DNA of 64,000 bases from Xylanibacter ruminicola. GTDB lineage: Bacteria; Bacteroidota; Bacteroidia; Bacteroidales; Bacteroidaceae. The stretch covers positions 868,001 to 932,000 of the forward strand of contig NZ_FNRF01000001.1 of NCBI RefSeq assembly GCF_900107775.1, read 5' to 3'. The translations under genes were made by a program, and so were the position numbers. Shown one piece after another: positions 17,926-25,932 of this stretch (positions are counted from its first letter, which is position 1; each line of letters starts with the position of its first letter). Under the pieces are notes generated by a model. It made no database searches and had not been told where the DNA came from. It saw nothing but the letters and a program-made list of their open reading frames with translations.

Positions 17926-20294
17926 GTTTTAATGTTTTGTGTCTCGCCAGCCTTCAGTTTTACCTTCTTCTGCTGACCGTTATATTTAAGCGTAAGTGTA
18001 CCTGCTTTCTTGGCCTTGATGCTGCAACCGCGCACCTTGCCATTTTTCCACTCGAAGCTTACCTCGTAGCCACCACGAGCGCACAGGCCGCTGATGGCGC
18101 CATCCTGCCACTGCTCAGGGCATGCAGGCAGTAACTCGATGGTGGCCTGACCATTAGTCAGAGTAGATTGCATCAGCATCTCGCACACACCGGCTGTTCC
18201 GCCAAAATTACCGTCAATCTGGAAGGGTGGGTGCGCATCAAACAGGTTGGGGTAGGTACCGCCGCCCTTGTGCCAGGCCTTCCAATCCTCCTTACGCACA
18301 CCGCGTGGGGCAATAGGTGTAAGCAGCTTCTGGTAGATGTGATAAGCCTGCTTGGCGTTGTGCAATCGGGCCCACAGGTTAATACGCCAGCCTGTGCTCC
18401 AGCCGGTGGTCTTGTCGCCCTTAATCTCCAGCGAGCGCTCGGCAGCCTTCTGCAGAGTAGCATCAGTAAGATGATTGCCTGGGTAGAGACCGATGAGGTG
18501 GCTCTGATGGCGATGCTGGAAATCCCAGTCGTCCCAGTCGTAGTACCACTCGTTCAGGTCGCCCATGTGGCCGATAGTGTAGGGGTGCAGCTTAGCCAAG
18601 GCCTGCTCCATCTCTTTGTTTTTCAGTCCGAGCACCTTGCCTGCAGCAATGGTGTTGATGAACAGCTCGCGGATAATGGCCAGATCGGCTGTACCGCCGT
18701 AGCAGGTAGTGCCGTGATAGCCCTTGTCGGTCTTATACTCGTTTTCGGGCGATGTGCTGGGGGCAGTAATCAGCTCGCCTGGCTGCTTGGGGTTGTCGAT
18801 GAGCCAACGCAAGCAGAACTGGGCAGCACCCTTCATCAGCGGATAGGCCACATTCTTCAGGTAAGCCTTATCCTGTGTAAACTGGTAGTGCTCCCACAGG
18901 GTGTTTACCAACCAGGCACCACCCAGGTTCCAGTTACTCCACTCCGGACTCTCGTTCTTCTCGCCCACAGGGTTGGTCATCGCCCAGATGTCGCTGTTAT
19001 GACTCGAGCACCAGCCCTCGTGAATGTTATAGTAGTTCTTGGCGGTGAACTTACCGTTGGCAGCCAGTCCGGCAATAAAACCGTCAAGTGGCTCGGCCAT
19101 CTCGGCCATGTTAGCCACAAAGGCAGGCCAGTAGTTCTCCTCCAAGTTGATGTTTACCGTATAGTTGCCACGCCAGGGCGACCACAGCTGGGGTGCCCAC
19201 AAGCCCTGCAGGTTGGCAGGCACGTTCTTGGTGCGCGAGGCTGAGATAAGCAGATAGCGGCCGAACTGGAAGTAAAGCTCCTCCAGATAAGGTGTCTGGT
19301 CGTTGCCGTTTGTATAGTCCAGCAGCATCTCGTCGGTCATACGGCGATCCTTGGCACCTGGCAGGTCCTTAGGATTACGTCCGCCCTTGTTCAGACATAT
19401 TTTTACGCGGTTGTAGATAGTCTTATAGTCGGCCAGGTGGCGGGCATAGAACTCGTCGAACGTCATGTTCTGTGTGTGCCACAGGTCGTTGGTTACAGCC
19501 TCCAGGTAGTTGGCACCCTCGCGTACAGGGTGCTTGTCGAACCCGTTAAAGCTGGTTTCGTTTACAATATAGATGATAGCCTCTTTGGCTTTGGTGATGG
19601 TGAGCGATGAGTCGCTGGCAGCCATCTCGCCATCGGTCTTTACGCTCAGGATGGTACAGAAATGTGTGCTCTCCTGAGGGTCGCCAGTGGCATGGCCCGT
19701 CATGGTAAGCTGACCTAAGCCGCTCTTTACCTGGTGGGGCACTTGGGCTGTAAGGGCTATCTGGCAGTTGATGTCGCCACGCAATCGGATAGCTATCAGC
19801 TTATCAGGATTTGAGGCAAAGTACTCGCGGGTGATGCTGCGGCCGTCGCGTTCGTAACTGTCACGAACAATCGCCGAGTCGATATTCAGCGTGCGGCGGT
19901 AGTGCTTAATCTCGCCCAGACCTAAGTCCTTGATATGCAGTGTGCCCAGGGGCTGGTAGTGCTGCGAGTTAGGACCCTGCACGTGCAGCTGTAGCGAGTC
20001 GGCCAGCGCATAGTTCTCGTTAAACAGCGCCTTGCGAATCTCAGGTATCCACTTGTGGGCATCGGCATCCAGGTTGCGATCCACGGGTTTACCTGTCCAC
20101 AGCGTAATGTCGTTCAGATAAATCACGTTGTCGTCGGTGCCGCCATAAATCAGGGCACCCATCCTACCGTTACCAATAGGTAGCGATTCTTCGAAAAATG
20201 TAGCTGGTTTGTTGTACTCCAATACCATTGGAGCCTGCTGCTGTGCCGTAGCAGTTAGGCACGTCATAGTTAGTAAAAGCAGGTAATTCTTCAT
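17919..20294 (-). CDS. Secreted GH95-family glycoside hydrolase (alpha-L-fucosidase/galactosidase type)
   Basis: Protein of 791 aa with an N-terminal signal peptide (to about residue 18, ATAQQ). The start of the mature protein (LPIGNGRMGALIYGG and DVIYLNDITLWTGKP-like segment) and the (alpha/alpha)6 domain with WRGNYTVNINLEENYWPA and FQIDGNFGGTAGVCEMLMQS are characteristic of GH95. Known GH95 enzymes remove alpha-1,2-L-fucose or alpha-L-galactose; the exact substrate is not predictable here. It is followed by a coupled AraC gene and is divergent from ptb-buk over a shared promoter region. No SusC/SusD pair is nearby. Confidence 0.93.
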   Translation of the reverse strand: MKNYLLLLTMTCLTATAQQQAPMVLEYNKPATFFEESLPIGNGRMGALIYGGTDDNVIYLNDITLWTGKPVDRNLDADAHKWIPEIRKALFNENYALADSLQLHVQGPNSQHYQPLGTLHIKDLGLGEIKHYRRTLNIDSAIVRDSYERDGRSITREYFASNPDKLIAIRLRGDINCQIALTAQVPHQVKSGLGQLTMTGHATGDPQESTHFCTILSVKTDGEMAASDSSLTITKAKEAIIYIVNETSFNGFDKHPVREGANYLEAVTNDLWHTQNMTFDEFYARHLADYKTIYNRVKICLNKGGRNPKDLPGAKDRRMTDEMLLDYTNGNDQTPYLEELYFQFGRYLLISASRTKNVPANLQGLWAPQLWSPWRGNYTVNINLEENYWPAFVANMAEMAEPLDGFIAGLAANGKFTAKNYYNIHEGWCSSHNSDIWAMTNPVGEKNESPEWSNWNLGGAWLVNTLWEHYQFTQDKAYLKNVAYPLMKGAAQFCLRWLIDNPKQPGELITAPSTSPENEYKTDKGYHGTTCYGGTADLAIIRELFINTIAAGKVLGLKNKEMEQALAKLHPYTIGHMGDLNEWYYDWDDWDFQHRHQSHLIGLYPGNHLTDATLQKAAERSLEIKGDKTTGWSTGWRINLWARLHNAKQAYHIYQKLLTPIAPRGVRKEDWKAWHKGGGTYPNLFDAHPPFQIDGNFGGTAGVCEMLMQSTLTNGQATIELLPACPEQWQDGAISGLCARGGYEVSFEWKNGKVRGCSIKAKKAGTLTLKYNGQQKKVKLKAGETQNIKTW

Positions 20295-20304
20295 TTTTTT
20301 TTGT

Positions 20305-20370
20305 TTTTATCGGTTTCTGCTTGCAAAGATACAAAAATATTTGTATATTTGCGCCATTAAACCGATAAAA
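20305..20370. promoter_or_regulatory. Symmetric divergent promoter region of GH95-araC and ptb-buk
   Basis: Two -7 motifs face apart: minus TATCTTTG (20324-20331) for GH95 and plus TATATTTG (20344-20351) for ptb. CAAAGATACAAA (20324-20335) and TTTGTATATTTG (20340-20351) are inverted copies with one mismatch. TTTTATCGGTTT (20305-20316) and AAACCGATAAAA (20359-20370) are perfect inverted copies. All four share the same dyad centre, 20337.5. The promoters overlap completely, and each 5' leader begins with AAACCGATAAAA. Confidence 0.75.
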
Positions 20371-20381
20371 TTGATAAACCT

Positions 20382-21218
20382 ATGCAGTCGATACGAACTT
20401 TAAATGATATGATAGTATTCCTCCAGCAGCGTGGCGACAAGAAGCGTGTGGCTGTGGTTTGTGCCAACGATGCCAGCACCCGATACGCTGTTGAGAAGGG
20501 TAAGGAAATGGGATTTATCGAGCCTATCTATGTGGATGGCGAGGATAAGGAGGAATGTGCTCGACGTGCTGTGGCGATGTGCAAGAATGGCGAGGCTGAC
20601 ATCCTGATGAAGGGCCTTGTGAACACCGATGTGTTGTTGAAGGCTATCCTTGATAAGGAGCATGGTATTCTGCGTCCAGGCCATGTGCTCACCCATGTGG
20701 CAATGGCCGAGATTCCCAAGTACGAGAAGCTGCTGTTTTTTACCGATGCAGCCGTGATTCCTGTACCCACCGAGGCCCAGCGCCGCCAGCAGATACACTA
20801 TGTAAACTATGTGTGCCACGCCTTGGGTATCGAAGAGCCTCGTATCTCGTTGATTCATTGTGCAGAGAAGGTGAGCGCCAAAACATTCCCATATACCGTG
20901 GATTACTTAGAGATTATAGCCGAGGCTCAGACGGGTAAGTTCGGTCGATGCATCATCGACGGTCCGCTCGACCTCAAGACATCGCTTGACTCCGTTAGTC
21001 TGCGCGAAAAAGGTATCCACAGCGTGATTGACGGACAGGCCGATGCGTTGATATTCCCCGATATCGTGGCTGGTAATGTGTTCTACAAAACCATCACCCT
21101 GTTTGGCTATGCCAAGACGGCTGGTGTGTTGCAGGGCACCCAGTGCTGCTGCGTGCTGCCATCGCGTGCCGACAGCCCCGATTCAAAGTACTACTCTTTG
21201 GCTTTAGCAGCAATTTAA
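20382..21218 (+). CDS. ptb: Phosphate butyryltransferase
   Basis: Cytosolic enzyme transferring an acyl group between CoA and phosphate (butyryl-CoA to butyryl-phosphate, or branched and other short acyls). It is 278 aa, the family size, and belongs to the PTA/PTB fold, with VLTHVAMAEIPKYEKLLFFTDAAV and the C-terminal LIFPDIVAGNVFYKTITLF. The next gene, butyrate kinase, overlaps its stop by one base (TAATG), the classical ptb-buk arrangement that yields ATP from an acyl-CoA. Substrate preference is not readable from sequence. Confidence 0.95.
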   Translation: MQSIRTLNDMIVFLQQRGDKKRVAVVCANDASTRYAVEKGKEMGFIEPIYVDGEDKEECARRAVAMCKNGEADILMKGLVNTDVLLKAILDKEHGILRPGHVLTHVAMAEIPKYEKLLFFTDAAVIPVPTEAQRRQQIHYVNYVCHALGIEEPRISLIHCAEKVSAKTFPYTVDYLEIIAEAQTGKFGRCIIDGPLDLKTSLDSVSLREKGIHSVIDGQADALIFPDIVAGNVFYKTITLFGYAKTAGVLQGTQCCCVLPSRADSPDSKYYSLALAAI

Positions 21219-22288
21219 TGAAGATATTAGTTATAAATCCAGGTTCAACATCAACGAAGATTGCCGTTTTCGACGACGAATCGCCTCTGCTGGTCCGCAC
21301 CATTGCCCATAGTGCCGACGAACTGGCCCGTTTCGACGATGTGATAGAACAGCAGGACTTTAGAAAACAGCTGGTACTCGACGAGTTGCGCCAGGCCGAT
21401 ATACCCGTGGAGTTTGATGCTGTGATAGGCCGAGGCGGACTGGTGAAACCGCTCGAAGGTGGTGTTTACGAGATTAACGACCTGATGATACAGGATACCC
21501 ACAGCGGTATTGCCCTGCATAATCATGCTTGTAACTTAGGCTGCCTGATAGCCCACGAGATAGCTGCAACCATCCCTCATTGCCGCTCGTTTATAGCCGA
21601 TCCTGGTGTGGTGGATGAGTTGAACGACTATGCCCGTATCTCAGGTTCGCCGCTGATGAACCGTATCTGCATCTGGCATGCCCTTAACCAGCGCGCCATA
21701 GCTCGCAGGTATGCATCGGAGATAGGTAAGGAGTACGAAGACCTGAATCTGATTATCTGCCACATGGGTGGCGGCATCTCTATCGCAGCCCACGAAAAGG
21801 GCCGTGCCGTTGATGCCAACAACGCCCTGGATGGCGAGGGCCCGTTCTCGCCCGAACGTGCTGGTTCGCTGCCAGCATCGGATCTCATCCGACTTTGTTT
21901 TAGTGGAAAATATAACGAGAAGCAACTGCTGAAGCGCATTGCCGGCAAGGCCGGACTGAATGCCCACCTGGGTACCAACGATGTGCGCGAGGTGTTGCGA
22001 CGCATCGAGGATTATGGCGACCAGCACGCCAAGCTAATCCTGGATGCGATGATATATCATGTGGCCAAGAACATCGCCTCCGAGAGTGCTGTGCTCTGTG
22101 GTCAGATAGATGCCATCCTGCTAACAGGTGGTCTTGCTAGGAGTGAATATATCGTGAGTCGTATCCGCGAGCGTGTAGGCTTTCTGGCACCCATCCGCTG
22201 TTTCCCTGGCGAAGACGAGATGGAAGCGCTGGCCCTGAACGCCCTGGCGGTGCTGCAAGGCAAACGAAAAGCTAAGGAGTACAAGTAA
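21218..22288 (+). CDS. buk: Butyrate kinase
   Basis: Acetokinase-family enzyme, 356 aa from the ATG at 21218 that overlaps the ptb stop; in-frame starts further upstream would lie inside ptb. The N-terminal phosphate-binding segment ILVINPGSTSTKIAVF, HMGGGISIAAHEKGRAVD and the C-terminal ILLTGGLARSEYIVSRI are typical. With Ptb it converts acyl-CoA to free acid and ATP, or activates the acid in the reverse direction. A sensor gene begins 18 bp downstream with no promoter motif, so the four-gene unit ptb-buk-sensor-kinase is likely. Confidence 0.96.
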   Translation: MKILVINPGSTSTKIAVFDDESPLLVRTIAHSADELARFDDVIEQQDFRKQLVLDELRQADIPVEFDAVIGRGGLVKPLEGGVYEINDLMIQDTHSGIALHNHACNLGCLIAHEIAATIPHCRSFIADPGVVDELNDYARISGSPLMNRICIWHALNQRAIARRYASEIGKEYEDLNLIICHMGGGISIAAHEKGRAVDANNALDGEGPFSPERAGSLPASDLIRLCFSGKYNEKQLLKRIAGKAGLNAHLGTNDVREVLRRIEDYGDQHAKLILDAMIYHVAKNIASESAVLCGQIDAILLTGGLARSEYIVSRIRERVGFLAPIRCFPGEDEMEALALNALAVLQGKRKAKEYK

Positions 22289-22306
22289 ACAAAAACGCAG
22301 GTAAGT

Positions 22307-23659
22307 ATGACTAAACTAACTAACTTTATCAAAGGCCGTCTATCAGTCAAAATCAGTCTGATGGCTGTCTCGGCTATGGCCGTTCTTCTCATAGCCTCGT
22401 TGGTAGTCATGCTGCTTTACTCGCGTAAGAAAGTAAGGGAGGAAACCTTGGCACGCGTTACCCTGACCCTCGATGCCACTGTGCAGAATATCGATAACAT
22501 TCTGCTGAGTGTTGAGCAGGCTACGGGTAATGTGTATTACAGTCTGCCATCTCGTATCAACAATCCAGAGGCATTGGAACTCTATCGCCGCAAACTCATA
22601 GATAGTAACCCCTATGTGGCCGATTGCACCATCGCCCTTGGCGATACTACAGTAAGCGAGTCGAAGTGGACCGTAAAACCTGTTCAGGAGGGTAAGGAGC
22701 CGCTTATCAGTTTCAGCGTGCCGTTGTATAATACAGCAGGGCAGCTTGCGGGTTACGTCAGTACCGATGTGTCGATAGGATTGCTCTCACGTATTGTGGC
22801 TCAGACCAAACCATCCGAGAACTCGTTCTGTGTACTGCTCGACAGCGTGGGCAACTTTATTGTGCATCCCGATGCTGAGCAGCTCATACAACAGTCGGCC
22901 ATCGAGATATCTAAGGCTAATGCCAACGCTGAACTTGTCGGGGCTGTGCAGGCCATGATAGCCGGTCAGACCGATTATCGCACATTCCGTTTGTGGGGTA
23001 CCGATTTCTATGTGTATTTCAAGCCCTTCAGTCGTAGCAGCGTGCGTGGTCGCACCATCGGGCATCTGGGTTGGAGCGCAGGCATCATCTATCCTGAGCG
23101 CGATATCTTTGGCGATTACAACAATTTGCAGTACTATGTGCTGGTTATCAGTATTATAGGTTTGCTGTTGACATTCCTGTTGAGTCATGCGGTTATCAAG
23201 AGCCGCTTGAAGCCTCTGCTTATGCTTACGTCGCAGGCGCAGCATATTGCCGCAGGTAACTTTAGCGAGCCCATCCCTGATAGCAAACATATTGATGAGG
23301 TGGGACGTTTGCAGGATAAGTTCCAACTGATGCAACGCTCGCTGGCCACCCAGATAGATGAGCTGGAGAGCCTGAAGAATACCTTGTATCAGCGCTGCGA
23401 GGGATTGCGAAAGGCTTACGATCAGGCTAAGAAGGCCGACCGTATGAAAACCTCGTTCCTGCATAACATGACCAACCAGATGACGGAACCTGCCGATGCC
23501 ATCGAGAAGGATGTGCTGCAGCTTTGCAGTCAGTCGGATCGTGATACAGCCCAGTTGGTGAGCGATGTACAGAAGAAGGGTAAGGCCATCACCGAGTTGC
23601 TGAAGAATCTGATATCGATGTCGGACGATGAAATGAGAAAGGAGGCCGATCATGATTAA
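22307..23659 (+). CDS. Membrane sensor with HAMP and degenerate histidine-kinase dimerisation domain (no ATPase domain)
   Basis: Protein of 450 aa. A first transmembrane helix (about 15-37) is followed by a periplasmic Cache-like domain (about 40-270), a second helix (about 276-296), a HAMP segment and a coiled coil. The H-box region reads FLHNMTNQMTEP where the neighbouring kinase has FIQNVTHQIRTP, so the phospho-acceptor His is replaced by Asn390. The protein stops about 60 residues later without any HATPase domain. It therefore cannot autophosphorylate, and probably acts as a co-sensor or partner of the next protein, which overlaps it by 8 bp and has the same layout. The interaction is inference. 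Confidence 0.8.
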   Translation: MTKLTNFIKGRLSVKISLMAVSAMAVLLIASLVVMLLYSRKKVREETLARVTLTLDATVQNIDNILLSVEQATGNVYYSLPSRINNPEALELYRRKLIDSNPYVADCTIALGDTTVSESKWTVKPVQEGKEPLISFSVPLYNTAGQLAGYVSTDVSIGLLSRIVAQTKPSENSFCVLLDSVGNFIVHPDAEQLIQQSAIEISKANANAELVGAVQAMIAGQTDYRTFRLWGTDFYVYFKPFSRSSVRGRTIGHLGWSAGIIYPERDIFGDYNNLQYYVLVISIIGLLLTFLLSHAVIKSRLKPLLMLTSQAQHIAAGNFSEPIPDSKHIDEVGRLQDKFQLMQRSLATQIDELESLKNTLYQRCEGLRKAYDQAKKADRMKTSFLHNMTNQMTEPADAIEKDVLQLCSQSDRDTAQLVSDVQKKGKAITELLKNLISMSDDEMRKEADHD

Positions 23660-25556
23660 TATCCGTAAGTCGTTCTCAACCAAGCTCAGCGTGGCACTCC
23701 TGATTCTGGCTGCTCCCATCTTTGTCATCTCGCTGGGTGTGCTGTTCACTCAGTCGCGAAAAATGATTCGTAACGAGGCCATCGGGCATGCCAGCAGCGT
23801 TCTGAATGCCACCATGCAGCAGCTTAACCGTCATTTCCTGACTATCGAGACGGCTACAAATGCCAATCTGTGGCAGGTAGAGCAGGTGTTTACACCCGAC
23901 TCGCTGTTGTATTTTGCCAACCGTATCGTGAGTCTTAATCCCCATATTGATGGATGCTCTATCAGTGCCCAACCTGACATGTTCCCCCAGTACGGACGTT
24001 ATTTCTCGGCTTACTCGGTGCGCAAGGCCGACTCGGTAACCACAGTTATCGAAGAGCCCTACGACTATTTTAATAAGGTATGGTATAAAACGCCCCACCA
24101 GTTGCGCGATGCCTGTTGGGTAGCCTATTACGACGAGGTTGACTCGTTGGAGCTCACTCTCGACGGCATGTTGGCATCGTATTGCAAACCGCTTTATAAT
24201 GCCGATAGCGCGTTTGTGGGTGTGATTTCTACCGACCTCTCGTTGTTGCGACTATCGCACGAAATGTCGGCTATGAAACCCTATCCCCATTCTTATTTCA
24301 TGCTGATAGGCGAGAATGGCCGCTATTATGTGCATCCCGATTCTACGCTGCTGTTTAAACAAACCATCTTTACGGGCGCTGATACCCGCAAACAGGCCGA
24401 CCAGATAGTACTGGGACACGAGATGACCAGCGGCAAAAGGGGTAATATGATGGTAAACATGGATGGTGCCGATTGTATAGTTTGCTACCAGCCTGTGCCT
24501 GGCACCAAGTGGAGCCTGGCTATTGTGTGTCCTGATAGCGATGTGATGGAAGGTTACCATCGACTGATTTATATCGTGGTATCGCTGCTGGTACTCGGCT
24601 TGCTGGTGATTATTCTGTTGAGTCATCGCGCTATGGCTCATACCATCCGTCCGCTGCACGAGCTGCTGGATAAAACCCAGAGCATTACAGCTGGTAACAT
24701 GGATGTTACTATCCCTCGCACCACACGTATCGATGTGATAGGCCGTTTGCAGAACAGCTTTGCACAGATGCTGGAATCGCTTAACTACCACATGAAGAGT
24801 GTGCGCTTTGTGAGCGACCAGACCCGCCAGCGCAACGAGGAACTGCTGCAGGCCACCCGTATGGCTCAGGAGGCCGACCGCCAGAAGACCACTTTTATAC
24901 AGAACGTTACCCACCAGATACGCACGCCGCTGAATATCATTATGGGCTTTGCTCAGGTGCTGAGCGATGCTGGTAGCGGTAACCTGTCGGACGACGATCT
25001 GAAGAATGTTACCGATACCATGAACCATAATGCCACCCAGCTTAACCGCATGGTGCAGATGCTGTTCGACAGCTCTGATTCTGGACTGAACGAGGAGATG
25101 AATTGCGATAAAACCGACACGCTGCTGTGTGTACAAGAGGTCCATCAGGCTGCAGATGTGGTGCGCCAGCGCTATCCTGGTGTCAGCATCAGCATTCAGT
25201 CGCAACTGGCCGACGATTTCAGTGTGCTTACCAACCGCACCTATTTTATGCATGCGTTGTTGGAGCTGCTGTACAATGCCGCCAAGTATTCCGACGGAAA
25301 GCATGTGGAGTTGCAGGTATCGGCCGATGAGGCTATGGTTAGCTTTGTGGTTCAGGATCAGGGTAACGGCATCCCTGAGGCCGAAGTAGAGCACCTGTTT
25401 AAGTTCTTTACCAAGGTCGACGACCTCTCCGAAGGTCTCGGCTTGGGCTTGCCGCTTGCCAAGCGCCACGCTCAGAACCTCGGCGGCGATGTAGTTCTCG
25501 ACACCACCTACCACTCTGGCTGTCGCTTCATCCTCACCATCCCAAATACAAATTAA
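23652..25556 (+). CDS. Membrane sensor histidine kinase (Cache-HAMP-HisKA-HATPase)
   Basis: Protein of 634 aa. A first helix (about 12-34), a periplasmic Cache-like domain, a second helix (about 307-327) and a HAMP domain are followed by HisKA with His421 in FIQNVTHQIRTPLN. The HATPase domain has an N-box LLYNAAKYS, a G1 box DQGNGIPE and a G2 box GLGLGLPLAKR. No receiver or DNA-binding domain is attached and no response regulator is adjacent, so it is an orphan kinase in this window. Its start lies in the end of the preceding sensor gene (8 bp overlap), which implies stoichiometric production. Location after ptb-buk suggests a link to short-chain acid metabolism (inference). Confidence 0.93.
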   Translation: MINIRKSFSTKLSVALLILAAPIFVISLGVLFTQSRKMIRNEAIGHASSVLNATMQQLNRHFLTIETATNANLWQVEQVFTPDSLLYFANRIVSLNPHIDGCSISAQPDMFPQYGRYFSAYSVRKADSVTTVIEEPYDYFNKVWYKTPHQLRDACWVAYYDEVDSLELTLDGMLASYCKPLYNADSAFVGVISTDLSLLRLSHEMSAMKPYPHSYFMLIGENGRYYVHPDSTLLFKQTIFTGADTRKQADQIVLGHEMTSGKRGNMMVNMDGADCIVCYQPVPGTKWSLAIVCPDSDVMEGYHRLIYIVVSLLVLGLLVIILLSHRAMAHTIRPLHELLDKTQSITAGNMDVTIPRTTRIDVIGRLQNSFAQMLESLNYHMKSVRFVSDQTRQRNEELLQATRMAQEADRQKTTFIQNVTHQIRTPLNIIMGFAQVLSDAGSGNLSDDDLKNVTDTMNHNATQLNRMVQMLFDSSDSGLNEEMNCDKTDTLLCVQEVHQAADVVRQRYPGVSISIQSQLADDFSVLTNRTYFMHALLELLYNAAKYSDGKHVELQVSADEAMVSFVVQDQGNGIPEAEVEHLFKFFTKVDDLSEGLGLGLPLAKRHAQNLGGDVVLDTTYHSGCRFILTIPNTN

Positions 25557-25562
25557 AGAATA

Positions 25563-25658
25563 GTGAAAAAGATATGTTTTCAAGGATTGATGGCAATGTT
25601 TGCCATCGGTGCTTCGGCCCAGAAGTGGGTGGAATGCCAGAAAATAGGTTTGCGGTAA
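25563..25658 (+). pseudogene. Truncated secreted-protein gene (signal peptide plus a few residues)
   Basis: GTG at 25563, 6 bp after the kinase stop, opens 31 codons: a signal peptide (KKICFQGLMAMFAIGASAQ) followed by KWVECQKIGLR and TAA. Other frames stay open for about 20 further codons (DNA to about 25720) without a recognisable product. This looks like the 5' remnant of a secreted-protein gene, perhaps frameshifted; the parent family is not recognised. Confidence 0.4.
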
Positions 25659-25829
25659 CGGTGAAGATAGATTCGACCATCTTTCCGCTGCCCAGCGCAC
25701 CCTCCGCATGATGATGTGGTAGAATACGTAAAGTATCACTTTTATGTATAAGGTGTTGAAATACAGAATGATAGGTGTAGTGATGCTTTTTGTGGAAGTA
25801 TCACTCCTAATATGATACATGTATAAAAA

Positions 25830-25912
25830 CAAAACAACTTGTTTTGCTTTGTAAGAGATAGCTTCTTAAATAGTAAAAGACTATCTTTTACGCTACAAAA
25901 CAAGTTGTTTTG
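25830..25912. terminator. Large palindrome between convergent genes, probable bidirectional terminator
   Basis: Arms 25830-25861 and 25881-25912 are inverted copies (27 of 32 positions match) around a 19 bp loop. The outer 17 bp of each arm (CAAAACAACTTGTTTTG, and CAAAACAAGTTGTTTTG) are themselves palindromes with a single central base. On the minus strand the outer hairpin is followed by TTTTTATAC, fitting termination after gyrB. The rest of 25557-25932 holds the truncated gene above and no other gene that I can support. Confidence 0.6.
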
Positions 25913-25932
25913 TTGTCGTATCTGACGTATTA

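Noticed and set aside
18168..19244. 358-codon plus-strand open frame opposite GH95
   Set aside because: It is antisense shadow coding; GH95 motifs run throughout the minus strand.
24252..25832. 526-codon minus-strand open frame opposite the histidine kinase
   Set aside because: Its product resembles no protein and mirrors the kinase codon pattern; the plus-strand kinase has all family motifs.
25830..25912. Coding remnant or attachment site
   Set aside because: It is a near-perfect hairpin in a convergent gap with a T-run on the gyrB side; a terminator is simpler.
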